From assembly GCA_019416865.1 (NCBI GenBank), contig DXWL01000009.1:1-58448 (forward strand): 58,448 nucleotides of DNA, in the 5' to 3' direction. Origin of the DNA: Fusobacterium sp. Its GTDB lineage: Bacteria; Fusobacteriota; Fusobacteriia; Fusobacteriales; Fusobacteriaceae. The stretch's first letter is position 1. Each line of letters starts with the position of its first letter. The position numbers and the translations under genes are program-made. Under the pieces are notes generated by a model. That model ran no database searches, was not told the origin of the DNA, and saw only the letters and a program-made list of their open reading frames with translations. This document shows positions 44,693 through 52,558 of the stretch, in pieces.

Positions 44693-45661
44693 ATGAAAAA
44701 TATTTATCATATAGGATTTGGAGTAAATGCTGATTATGCAAAATATGCTGGTGTCCTTATGACAAATATTGTTCTCACACATTTAGGACAACCTATATGT
44801 TTTCATATAGTTTGTGATGGATTGTATGAAGAGGATAAAAAAAGATTTGAAAACTTTTCTTTATTATATGGAAATGTAAAGATAATTTTATATGATGCAG
44901 TGAAAACCTTAAATAATTTAAATCCTATCTCTGCAAAAGCACCTCCAAGACTTCACAGAGCTGTACTTTTAAGAATACTGCTTCCATCTTTAGTATCAGA
45001 TGATATTAAAAGAATAATATATATGGATGTAGATATGCTCTGTATAAAAAAGCTTGATGAATTATGGGTTAGAGATATGAAAGGTAATATTGTTGCTGCA
45101 GCAATGCACCATTCACACACAAGAAAATCAAAGAGTTTAAATATAAGTAAAAATAGATTTTTATCAGCAGGATTTATGTTAATTGATGTGGCAGCTTGGA
45201 AAAAGAATAATATTACTGAAAGAGTGTTTGAATGTTATCAAAAACATAGTGAAAAATTTCTTGCTATAGAGGAAGACGCCTTAAATACAGTTCTTGATGG
45301 AGATTTTCTTGATATAGGGGATAGATTTAATTGCTGCATTGAGGTAAATAACCCTTTAAATTGTGTTATTGATAAAGATACAGTAATTTTACATTTCTTT
45401 GAAGAATCAAAGCCATGGACAAAGGGATGTATCCAAGAAATACATAAACTATATTGGAAATATGTAAATCTGTCTTTGTGGCATGATGCAATAGAGATGA
45501 AAGAGCCAACCACTGTAAAAGCAGCTTTTTTAGCAGGAGTTACAGAAGAAAGAAAAAAGAATTATAAAGAAGCTGGAAAATATTATGGAGCAACAGCTAA
45601 AAGACTTATAGAATACTATGTAGAAAAAAATAAGAGAGAGTTGTTTGATAAAAAAATATAA
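44693..45661 (+). CDS. Glycosyltransferase family 8 protein (copy 2)
   Basis: The 322-aa protein is a tandem paralogue of the preceding gene, similar from end to end (for example YAKYAGVLMTNIVLTHLGQ, YMDVDMLCIKKLDELW, EMKEPTTVK), so it arose by duplication. The metal motif is intact. The region around residues 135-165 differs, with an inserted AMHHSHTRKSKSLNISKNRF that could alter sugar specificity. The gap to copy 1 is 17 bases. A strong terminator ends the unit. Confidence 0.9.
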   Translation: MKNIYHIGFGVNADYAKYAGVLMTNIVLTHLGQPICFHIVCDGLYEEDKKRFENFSLLYGNVKIILYDAVKTLNNLNPISAKAPPRLHRAVLLRILLPSLVSDDIKRIIYMDVDMLCIKKLDELWVRDMKGNIVAAAMHHSHTRKSKSLNISKNRFLSAGFMLIDVAAWKKNNITERVFECYQKHSEKFLAIEEDALNTVLDGDFLDIGDRFNCCIEVNNPLNCVIDKDTVILHFFEESKPWTKGCIQEIHKLYWKYVNLSLWHDAIEMKEPTTVKAAFLAGVTEERKKNYKEAGKYYGATAKRLIEYYVEKNKRELFDKKI

Positions 45662-45667
45662 ATTAAT

Positions 45668-45707
45668 AAAAGGGGCAGTTGCATTTATAAATACAACAGC
45701 CCCTTTT
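45668..45707. terminator. Terminator after the GT8 pair
   Basis: AAAAGGGGC-GTTG pairs with CAAC-GCCCCTTTT. The flanking A and T runs allow it to work on both strands, and a minus-strand gene ends at 45726. Confidence 0.88.
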
Positions 45708-45725
45708 CTATTAAGAATTATTTTT

Positions 45726-46007
45726 TTAGAAATTTATAATCTCTGCACTGGCTTCATACCATTTTCCCTCTTCATCTTCACCATATTCAACGAAGAAGTT
45801 AACCTGCATATCATCAAGAGTAAATCCAACAGAATTTTCCTCATCTACATTAAAAAATTCTATATTTTTAAATTTTGTACTTTCAAGTTTTGCAGCGACA
45901 TCATCTCTGCTTTCAACAAGTTCAACAACATCTTCTGCTATATCATACCCTCTTTTACTAAATTCCTCTATAATTCTTTCTACAGTTTTAAGCAGTTTTT
46001 CAGTCAT
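45726..46007 (-). CDS. Small acidic protein, 93 aa, unknown function
   Basis: No family is recognised. The protein is acidic: a helical start (MTEKLLKTVERIIEEFSKRGYDIAEDVVELVES) followed by beta-strand-like segments (NSVGFTLDDMQVNFFVEYGEDEEGKWYEASAEI). The ATG is preceded by a good TTGGAGGAC site. Another small gene on the same strand ends 11 bases upstream, so the two may be cotranscribed. The longer opposite-strand frame here is a shadow. Confidence 0.75.
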   Translation of the reverse strand: MTEKLLKTVERIIEEFSKRGYDIAEDVVELVESRDDVAAKLESTKFKNIEFFNVDEENSVGFTLDDMQVNFFVEYGEDEEGKWYEASAEIINF

Positions 46008-46018
46008 CTGTCCTCCAA

Positions 46019-46150
46019 TTATATTTTAAAAATCCCAATAAATTTTTTATATTTTTTTACTAAGAATAAAATAAATTTAATTTTTTTTATTTCAAAAGGG
46101 ACTTTCTTTACAGCTTTTGCCATCTGTTGTTCAATCTCTTTTTCAGTCAT
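46019..46150 (-). CDS. Possible 43-aa basic small protein
   Basis: A 43-codon frame begins MTEKEIEQQMAKAVKKVPF after an AAAGGA site and ends in a hydrophobic, lysine-rich tail (KIKFILFLVKKYKKFIGIFKI) that could lie on a membrane. It stops 11 bases before the 93-aa gene on the same strand. Coding status rests only on the start, ribosome-binding site and gene order. Confidence 0.45.
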   Translation of the reverse strand: MTEKEIEQQMAKAVKKVPFEIKKIKFILFLVKKYKKFIGIFKI

Positions 46151-46229
46151 ATGATTATAATTCCTTTCAAATTATTATAAATAAATTATAATATTTTTAG
46201 AGAAATAAAACAACATAAATTATTTTAAC

Positions 46230-47543
46230 TTATCCAAGCATCATAGCCATTTTTCTTAAAAGTCCAGATACTTCTAAGAAAGAGAATACAGCTACAACCC
46301 AAAGAATAGGTTTTACAGTTCCAGCTTTTCCTACAAATATTTTAATAGCCACATAAGAGATAAATCCAAAAGCTATTCCTATTGAGATACTGTAAGAAAG
46401 AGGCATCATTATTATAGTAAGGAAACAAGGAATTGCTGTTTCAAGGTTTCTTAAATCTATATCAAGAAGATTTTTGAACATGAATACTCCTACAACTATA
46501 AGAGCTGGAGCAGTAGCAAATCCAGGAACAACTCCAATTATTGGAGAGAAGAATAATGTAAGGATAAATAAAACAGCTGTAGTTAATGAAGTAAGCCCTG
46601 TTCTTCCTCCTGCAGCTATACCAGAAGCTGATTCAACGAATGTTGTAACAGTAGAAGTTCCAAGAACAGATCCAATCATAGTTGAAGCTGCGTCAACTTC
46701 AAGAATTTTATCTATTTTTTCAACTTTTCCATCTTTTCCTATAAGTCCTGCTTCATTTGCACAAGCAAGAAGAGTTCCAAGAGAGTCAAAAAGATCTACG
46801 AAAACAAATGAGAATATTGAACCTAAAAGAGCTGGTCTTAATGCTCCTAAGATATCAAGCTTGAATGCAACAGGCATTACACTTGGCGGCATAGAAACAA
46901 CAGCATCAGGGATTGCAATCTCTCCCATTATTATACCAAGAATTGTAGTAACAACAATACCAAGAAGGATTCCACCTTTCATTCTTTTAACTTCAAGAAA
47001 TGCCATTACAGTGAATCCGATTACTCCTAAAATAACTGGTTTTGTAAATGAACCAAGTCCTACAAGAGTAGCTGGATTTGCAACGATAAGTCCCATTGTC
47101 TGCATTCCAAGAAAAGCGATGAAAAGTCCTATTCCAGCTCCAACAGCAAGTCTCATTTCTACAGGGATAGCTTCAATAAGAGCCTTTCTTACTCCTGTAA
47201 CAGTTAAGATAACGAAAACGATTCCTGAAAGAAAAACTACTCCAAGTGCTTCTTGCCATGTAGCCCCTTGTCCAAGAACAACAGTATAAGTAAAGAAAGC
47301 GTTAAGTCCCATTCCAGGTGCCATAGCAAAAGGTGCATTTACCCAAAGACCAGTAAGTCCTGTACCTATTGCAGCAGAAAGACAAGTAGCTGTAATAAGA
47401 GCTCCTTTTTCCATTCCTGTAGCTGAAAGCATTACCGGATTAACAAAAACGATATAAGCCATAGTTAAAAATGTAGTGATACCTGCAATGATTTCCTGTT
47501 TTGCAGTTGTGTTGTACTGCGAAAATTTGAAAAATTTTTCCAT
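46230..47543 (-). CDS. Guanine/hypoxanthine permease, NCS2 (AzgA/PbuG) family
   Basis: The 437-aa protein has twelve to fourteen membrane spans and starts MEKFFKFSQYNTTAKQEIIAGITTFLTMAYIVFVNP, the AzgA/PbuG signature. VDLFDSLGTLLACANEAGL and the SASGIAAGGRTGLTSL block are the substrate-binding segments. It imports purine bases by proton symport. A guanine-type purine riboswitch and terminator in its leader point to guanine or hypoxanthine as substrate and to repression when guanine is plentiful. ATG after GGGAGG. Confidence 0.93.
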   Translation of the reverse strand: MEKFFKFSQYNTTAKQEIIAGITTFLTMAYIVFVNPVMLSATGMEKGALITATCLSAAIGTGLTGLWVNAPFAMAPGMGLNAFFTYTVVLGQGATWQEALGVVFLSGIVFVILTVTGVRKALIEAIPVEMRLAVGAGIGLFIAFLGMQTMGLIVANPATLVGLGSFTKPVILGVIGFTVMAFLEVKRMKGGILLGIVVTTILGIIMGEIAIPDAVVSMPPSVMPVAFKLDILGALRPALLGSIFSFVFVDLFDSLGTLLACANEAGLIGKDGKVEKIDKILEVDAASTMIGSVLGTSTVTTFVESASGIAAGGRTGLTSLTTAVLFILTLFFSPIIGVVPGFATAPALIVVGVFMFKNLLDIDLRNLETAIPCFLTIIMMPLSYSISIGIAFGFISYVAIKIFVGKAGTVKPILWVVAVFSFLEVSGLLRKMAMMLG

Positions 47544-47572
47544 TTTTCCTCCCTAGATTATTTTTTTAATTT

Positions 47573-47597
47573 AAAAAAGCCTGTTGAAACAGGCCCT
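47573..47597 (-). terminator. Riboswitch-controlled terminator of the purine permease
   Basis: On the minus strand GCCTGTT-TC-AACAGGC followed by TTTTTT, between the aptamer and the ribosome-binding site. Guanine binding would favour this hairpin. Confidence 0.85.
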
Positions 47598-47604
47598 TAA
47601 ATCC

Positions 47605-47685
47605 AAAAGAAAGGCCATAGCTATACTGTTTACGGCAGTATGTAGAAACGCCTTACCATATTTAAGGCTTATACGACTTTATTAA
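47605..47685 (-). promoter_or_regulatory. Purine riboswitch, guanine type
   Basis: On the minus strand the aptamer shows the conserved TATAA start of J1/2, the P2 arm (GCCTTA...TAAGGC), GTTTCTAC in J2/3, a P3 arm (ATACTG...CAGTAT) closed by the CCGTAAA loop, and J3/2 ending AGCTATG. The specificity base before TATG is C, which pairs with guanine or hypoxanthine (adenine-type aptamers have T there). P1 closes with weak pairs including G-U. Confidence 0.92.
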
Positions 47686-47708
47686 AAGTATGTGAATATC
47701 ACCTTAAC

Positions 47709-47737
47709 ATGATAGAGGATTTTCCTATTTTTGTCAA
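47709..47737 (-). promoter_or_regulatory. Promoter of the guanine riboswitch/permease transcript
   Basis: On the minus strand TTGACA (47732-47737), a 17-base spacer and TATCAT (47709-47714). Confidence 0.75.
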
Positions 47738-47812
47738 GAAGTAAAAACTGATTTATTCACGAAAATAGTGTGTAAATATATAAAGTATATAGTCAGGGAA
47801 TGAAATAAAATT

Positions 47813-47841
47813 TTGACAAAATAAAAAAATCATGTTATCAT
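47813..47841 (+). promoter_or_regulatory. Promoter of the ZTP riboswitch/fhs transcript
   Basis: TTGACA (47813-47818), a 17-base spacer and TATCAT (47836-47841). Confidence 0.75.
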
Positions 47842-47845
47842 TTTA

Positions 47846-47947
47846 GTAGTTATATGACTGACGGAAGTGGAACTAACCACATGAAGTATAACATTACAAG
47901 CCGACCGTCTGGGCAAAAAAAGCCTAGAGTGTCGGCTTTTTTTAAAA
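47846..47947 (+). promoter_or_regulatory. ZTP (pfl motif) riboswitch with overlapping terminator, upstream of fhs
   Basis: GTTATA/TATAAC closing pairs, TGACTGACGGAAGTGG, a CCAC partner and the conserved GCCGACCGTCTGGGC 3' domain are all present. The 3' domain then pairs with GCCTAGAGTGTCGGC to form a terminator with a run of about nine T bases (to about 47943). ZMP/ZTP binding should stabilise the aptamer and allow read-through, raising formate-THF ligase when 10-formyl-THF is short. fhs is a known target of this class. Confidence 0.94.
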
Positions 47948-47994
47948 TTTTGTTCAATACTTCATAATTTAAATATTTTAAGGAGGAATCTATC

Positions 47995-49659
47995 GTGAAA
48001 ACAGATATTCAAATCGCCCAAGAAGCAAAGTTATTACATATTAGTGAGATTGCTAAAAAATTAGGACTTACAGAAGACGACTATGATCAATACGGAAAAT
48101 ATAAGGCAAAACTTGATTTTAATCTTCTGAAAAAATTTGAAGACAGAAAAGACGGAAACCTTGTGTTAGTTACTGCTATAACTCCAACTCCTGCAGGAGA
48201 AGGAAAATCAACTGTAAGTGTTGGGCTTACTCAAGCACTTAATAAATTAGGATACAACTCTATTGCAGCTCTTAGAGAACCATCTTTAGGACCTGTATTT
48301 GGAATTAAAGGGGGAGCAACTGGAGGAGGATACTCTCAAGTTGTACCTATGGAAGATATAAATCTTCATTTTACAGGAGATCTTCATGCAATAGGTGTGG
48401 CACATAACCTTATTTCTGCTGTAATAGATAATCATATAAAATTTGGAAATCAACTTAATATAGATATAACTAAAATCACTTGGAAGAGAGTTCTTGATAT
48501 GAACGATCGTTCTCTTAGAAATACCGTTATAGGGCTTGGAGGTTCTGCTTCAGGAATACCAAGACAAAACTCTTTCCAAATAACTGTTGCTTCTGAAATA
48601 ATGGCTTCATTATGTCTTGCTTCTTCTCTTAAAAATTTAAAAGAAAGAATAGCAAAAATTATAATAGGATATAATTTAGAAGGAAAACCTGTTACTGTAA
48701 ATGATCTTAAAATAACAGGAGCAGTTGCAGCACTTTTAAAAGATGCAATAAAACCAAATCTTGTTCAAACTCTTGAGAATACTCCTGTACTTATTCATGG
48801 AGGACCATTTGCAAATATAGCTCATGGATGTAACTCTCTAATAGCTACAAAACTTGCTCTTAAACTTGGAGATTATATTATAACAGAGGCAGGATTTGCT
48901 GCTGATTTAGGAGCAGAAAAGTTCCTTGATATAAAATGCAGACAAGGAAACCTTTCTCCAAAATGTGTTGTAATAGTTGCAACAGTTAGAGCTTTAAAAC
49001 ATCACGGTGGAGCAAAAGATCTTGGAACTGAAAATCTTGAAGCTCTTTCAAAAGGACTTGAAAACTTAGATAAGCATATTGAAAATATGCAGAAATTTAA
49101 TCTTCCTGTTGTAGTTGCTATGAATAGATTCTTAACAGATACAGAAGCTGAATTTGATTTAATAAGAAAAAGATGTGAGGAAAAAGGTGTTCCTGTTGCT
49201 CTTTGTGATGTATGGGCAAGAGGAGGAGAAGGAGGAACAGATCTTGCAAAACTTGTTGTAGAAGCTGTTCAAAATAATAAAGGGGAATACAAACCTTTAT
49301 ACAATTTAGATCTTAAACCAGCTGAAAAAATAGAAAAAATAGTTAAAGAGATATATGGTGGAGATGGAGTAATATTCTCTGCTGCTGCTAAGAAAACTTT
49401 AAAAACAATTGAAGAAAATGGATATAATGATCTTCCAGTATGTATGTCTAAAACTCAGAAATCACTTTCTGATAATGCAGCACTTCTTGGAAGACCAACA
49501 GGATTTAAAGTAACTGTAAATGAAATAAAAATAGCTGCAGGAGCAGGATTTATAATCGCTATGGCAGGAGATATAATTGATATGCCTGGACTTCCTAAAG
49601 TACCTGCTGCAGAGATGATTGATATTGATGAAACAGGAAAAATAACAGGATTATTTTAA
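47995..49659 (+). CDS. fhs: Formate-tetrahydrofolate ligase
   Basis: The 554-aa enzyme makes 10-formyl-THF from formate, THF and ATP. The P-loop-like TPTPAGEGKSTVSVGL lies at about 63-78, followed by LREPSLGPVFGIKGGATGGGYSQV and the C-terminal GRPTGFKVTVNEI...GLPKVPAA. Length is normal. The GTG start follows AAGGAGG. A ZTP riboswitch with its terminator controls it. The product feeds purine and fMet-tRNA synthesis, and formate may enter by the FNT channel at the left end. Confidence 0.97.
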   Translation: MKTDIQIAQEAKLLHISEIAKKLGLTEDDYDQYGKYKAKLDFNLLKKFEDRKDGNLVLVTAITPTPAGEGKSTVSVGLTQALNKLGYNSIAALREPSLGPVFGIKGGATGGGYSQVVPMEDINLHFTGDLHAIGVAHNLISAVIDNHIKFGNQLNIDITKITWKRVLDMNDRSLRNTVIGLGGSASGIPRQNSFQITVASEIMASLCLASSLKNLKERIAKIIIGYNLEGKPVTVNDLKITGAVAALLKDAIKPNLVQTLENTPVLIHGGPFANIAHGCNSLIATKLALKLGDYIITEAGFAADLGAEKFLDIKCRQGNLSPKCVVIVATVRALKHHGGAKDLGTENLEALSKGLENLDKHIENMQKFNLPVVVAMNRFLTDTEAEFDLIRKRCEEKGVPVALCDVWARGGEGGTDLAKLVVEAVQNNKGEYKPLYNLDLKPAEKIEKIVKEIYGGDGVIFSAAAKKTLKTIEENGYNDLPVCMSKTQKSLSDNAALLGRPTGFKVTVNEIKIAAGAGFIIAMAGDIIDMPGLPKVPAAEMIDIDETGKITGLF

Positions 49660-49825
49660 AATAAAATTCTCTCTGAAAAAATTTTTTCTATCTATATTGC
49701 TTACAGAAAGGAAATTTGAAACTCGTTTTACTCGAACAGTCAAATTTCCTGTATTCTGTTTCGCTGCATAGATTACGTAAAAATTTTTAATATCGAGAAT
49801 TTTATTTTTAAAATCTGTAAAAAGA
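49660..49825. mobile_element. MITE-like palindromic repeat element
   Basis: About 165 bases with inverted ends: AAAATAAAATTCTC on the left and its near-complement GAGAATTTTATTTTT on the right. The middle holds a strong stem pairing ACAGAAAGGAAATTTGA with TCAAATTTCC...TTCTGT. There is no open frame and GC-richer islands stand out from the flank. The left end aligns with the window's terminal repeats over about 35 bases with few mismatches. It lies directly after the fhs stop. It fits a dispersed intergenic repeat of Fusobacterium. Confidence 0.65.
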
Positions 49826-49831
49826 GAAGTC

Positions 49832-49871
49832 AAAAAACCCCCGAGGAGTGAGAAGTTCCTCGGGGATTTTT
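49832..49871. terminator. Bidirectional terminator between fhs and the outer-membrane protein gene
   Basis: CCCCGAGGA pairs with TCCTCGGGG, flanked by A6 on the left and T5 on the right, so it can end the convergent transcripts. Confidence 0.92.
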
Positions 49872-49962
49872 CGTTGAGATTTTATTATATGTTAAAGTTA
49901 GCACACCTTCAACATCAGATTAATTTAATGAAACAAAATTGTTTCAGCGAGTTTTAGTTTAA

Positions 49963-50907
49963 TTAGAATGTGTAAGACCAACCAATTTGGAATTCACCAT
50001 AGTATCTTTGGTCGTCTGCATTAGTTATTTTTCCGTCTTTACCTTCAAATCTGTTTATATCATATCTATAGTATCCATAAACATCAAATGCTTCTGTAAA
50101 GTTGTAACTTGCATTTAAAATAAGTGCGTTGTATTCAAAATCTTTATAAGCTTTGTATCCTACACCTGCAGCCTTATCTTTGTAGTTTGCAGAGTTGTGT
50201 AGTCCTAATCTGTATTCTAAGCTAAGATCTAATTTATCCCCATTATATAGAGGAGCATATGCTCTTAATTGATGGTCGTATGATCTTCTTAAAAGACCAG
50301 TTGTATCTTTTTGTCCATCTCCTCTATAATCTTTATAATTTAAGTAGTAACCAGCTTTTATTGGTCCAAATTTTATATTTAAAGGCATTACTTCTACTTG
50401 GATATAATCTTCTTTTCCTTCACTCATAGAGAAATATTGAGCATCCATCCATCCAGAAAACATATCATAGTCATATCCTGTTCTTAAATACCATCTGTCA
50501 TATTCAGATTGGCTTCTTACTTTTGCTCCTAAGAACCAGTTATCAAAGTTTCTGATAGCTTGAAGTTCTAATCTTGAAGAACCTCTGTCATATAATCCAC
50601 CATTGCTGCTGTGAGTATCAGAAGAGAAAACTTTTCCTGCTCCTATTGTGAAATCCCAATTTTCAGTATCAAGGTCAACAGTATTCATAAAGATAACATC
50701 TTCACCTATGTTTTTTCCTCCTGAAGTGTTGTCAATTTCTAAGCTTTGTCCAACTGTTACAGATTTGAATAATGGTTGAGGCTGAGGTGTAACTTCTGCC
50801 ACGATAATTGTTTCTTGAACTTCTTCAACTACTGGTAAAACTTCTTTAGCGTATGCTGAAGATCCAACTGCTAATATTGCTCCTAATAATAATGCTGCTT
50901 TTTTCAT
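49963..50907 (-). CDS. Outer-membrane beta-barrel protein (porin-like)
   Basis: The mature protein of about 294 residues has a signal peptide (MKKAALLLGAILAVGSSAYA, cleavage after A20), a short proline-rich linker, then alternating amphipathic strands rich in Tyr, Trp and Asp, and ends with the outer-membrane signal WSYTF. Repeated strand pairs (WYLRTGYDYDMFSG; YQVEVMPLNIKFGPIKAGYYLNY-like) fit a 12-14-strand barrel. The exact family (KdgM-like or other) is unsettled. ATG 50907 suits the GGGGG site better than ATG 50913. A structured leader lies upstream. Likely an abundant porin. Confidence 0.85.
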   Translation of the reverse strand: MKKAALLLGAILAVGSSAYAKEVLPVVEEVQETIIVAEVTPQPQPLFKSVTVGQSLEIDNTSGGKNIGEDVIFMNTVDLDTENWDFTIGAGKVFSSDTHSSNGGLYDRGSSRLELQAIRNFDNWFLGAKVRSQSEYDRWYLRTGYDYDMFSGWMDAQYFSMSEGKEDYIQVEVMPLNIKFGPIKAGYYLNYKDYRGDGQKDTTGLLRRSYDHQLRAYAPLYNGDKLDLSLEYRLGLHNSANYKDKAAGVGYKAYKDFEYNALILNASYNFTEAFDVYGYYRYDINRFEGKDGKITNADDQRYYGEFQIGWSYTF

Positions 50908-51385
50908 TTGCATTCCCCCTATGAAATAATTTTATTAATAAAAAATATTAGCCGGATAAAGTGAAAAATTATTCACTTGGTGAAATTTTTTCTGGTAAAG
51001 TAATATAGGTAAGCAGAACACTCTATCCAGTTAACATTTTTATATGCTGTGTTGTGATGCTTAATTTTTCCTGTGAAATTAATGAAAAATAGATTTTTTA
51101 TGAATTCCCAATATATAATTAATCTTTAATTTCAAAGGACTGTAAAAGACATAAAAAAATTTTAAAAATATTATATGCAAAATCTTGTTACTCATTGAAA
51201 TTTTATTATATAATATAGGTATATCAAAGGCATAGTATAAAAAATACACCTTACATATACCTTTTGAAAATAAATCTAATAAAACAAAAAGCATTATTTA
51301 AACACATTTATTTTACCTAGTAAAATTATATTAGCTTTTAAGACTTTTGTCAAGCTTTTTTAAATTTCTTTTAGGAGGAATAATT
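50908..51385. other. 478-base intergenic region between the barrel protein and the ROK regulator
   Basis: It holds a foldable three-arm structure at 50952-51030, AT-rich sequence with a TGCATATAAT-type extended -10 on the minus strand near 51170, and the start region of the ROK gene. No coding frame with a credible ribosome-binding site was seen. Confidence 0.6.
50952..51030 (-). promoter_or_regulatory. Candidate structured 5' leader of the outer-membrane protein gene
   Basis: On the minus strand CTGGATAGAGTG (51030-51019) can pair with CACTTTATCCGG (50963-50952) over 12 positions with two G-U wobbles. Inside lie a TTCTG/CAGAA arm and a TTCAC-CAA-GTGAA arm extended by A/T pairs, giving a three-way junction. 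It ends about 45 bases before the start codon. No known riboswitch family was recognised; it could bind a small RNA or protein. Confidence 0.4.
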
Positions 51386-52558
51386 ATGAATAACACCACA
51401 AACAACAAAAATATATCTAATATTCTTAGATATATCAATATTCATGGGGGTGCCACGAAATTAGAATTGGCAGAAAATTTAAATCTTTCTCCTGCCTCTT
51501 TAACAAAAATTTCTAAAAAATTAACTGCAGAAAATATTTTATACGAAGAGGAGAAAGTAGAAAAAAATAAGAGAAAGAAAACAGATTTAGTAATAAACTA
51601 TGATAAATTTAAATTTATTGGTATTGATTTAAGAAGAGAAAGCACTACAATAGTTTTTACTAACATTAATTTAGAAATATCATATGCATTTTCTCGGCAG
51701 AACAGCCCGACAATAAAATGTGCTAAAGAGTTTTTTGAAGAGATGTTTCAAAATATCAGAGATTTTATAGATGAAAATAGTATAAATCTTTCGGAGATTT
51801 TAGGAATGGGGATAGCTATAAATCTTTCGGAATTTCATACTGTATATTATAATTATCAGTTTTTAGATGATATAAATCATGATTTAATAAAAGAACTGGC
51901 AGAAAAATATTTTTCTTTTCCTTTGATTATAGATACAGAGATAAGAGCCCTGGCACTTTATCAAACTTTTATAGATCCTAATATACGAAACTTTTTCTTT
52001 ATGAAATATGACAGCCTTATTGATGGGAGTACAATAGAAAATAACCAACTTGTAAAATCTGTTATAGATTTTAACAATAAGCTTGGACTTAATCATGTGG
52101 TTATTGAGCCAAACTCTGAACAATTTTGTGATACCTGTAAAAGAAGAGGGTGCATTGAAACAATGATTTCAAGTACAAGTATTATAGGACAGCTTAAGGA
52201 AAAATATAAATCTTTTCCGGAGGTTGTAAAAGAGTATGAAAGTCATGGATTTGATTATCTTGTAGAGAGAGCGGATAAGGGAGAAGTAGAAGAGTGTTTA
52301 ATACTTAAAAAGATTGCAAATTATACAGCACTTCTTATATTAAATATTGATGCTATTTTTTCCATGGATAATTTTGTTGTATCAGGAAAACTTTTTAAGA
52401 GTCCAATTTTTAACAATTATCTGAGAATATCTCTGCAGAATTATCAACTGACGGCGATAAAAGAAAAGTTTGTTATCAGTAAGATAGAAGAGGAAAAAGA
52501 ATTTTTAGCTTCAGCATATCTGCCGATAAATTATCTGTTTTATAACTATAACTTTTAA
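51386..52558 (+). CDS. ROK-family transcriptional regulator
   Basis: The 390-aa protein has an N-terminal winged helix (NISNILRYINIHGGATKLELAENLNLSPASLTKISKKL) followed by a ROK sugar-kinase-like domain. The family zinc motif appears as CDTCKRRGCIET (CxxCxxxxCxE) rather than the common CxCGxxGCxE. It likely represses a sugar-related operon and responds to a sugar or sugar phosphate. The start ATG 51386 follows TTAGGAGG; an upstream in-frame start at 51347 lacks one. No transporter is adjacent, so the target is unknown; the barrel-protein gene is divergent and a possible target. Confidence 0.88.
   Translation: MNNTTNNKNISNILRYINIHGGATKLELAENLNLSPASLTKISKKLTAENILYEEEKVEKNKRKKTDLVINYDKFKFIGIDLRRESTTIVFTNINLEISYAFSRQNSPTIKCAKEFFEEMFQNIRDFIDENSINLSEILGMGIAINLSEFHTVYYNYQFLDDINHDLIKELAEKYFSFPLIIDTEIRALALYQTFIDPNIRNFFFMKYDSLIDGSTIENNQLVKSVIDFNNKLGLNHVVIEPNSEQFCDTCKRRGCIETMISSTSIIGQLKEKYKSFPEVVKEYESHGFDYLVERADKGEVEECLILKKIANYTALLILNIDAIFSMDNFVVSGKLFKSPIFNNYLRISLQNYQLTAIKEKFVISKIEEEKEFLASAYLPINYLFYNYNF

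Noticed and set aside
45645..46154. Plus-strand open frame of 169 codons across the small-gene region
   Set aside because: It overlaps the GT8 end and a terminator, is Phe/Ile/Lys rich, and is antisense to the better-supported 93-aa gene.
46474..47289. Long plus-strand open frame of 271 codons opposite the purine permease
   Set aside because: It lies fully antisense to a clearly conserved NCS2 permease, has Pro/Thr/Ile-rich low-complexity composition and no ribosome-binding site.
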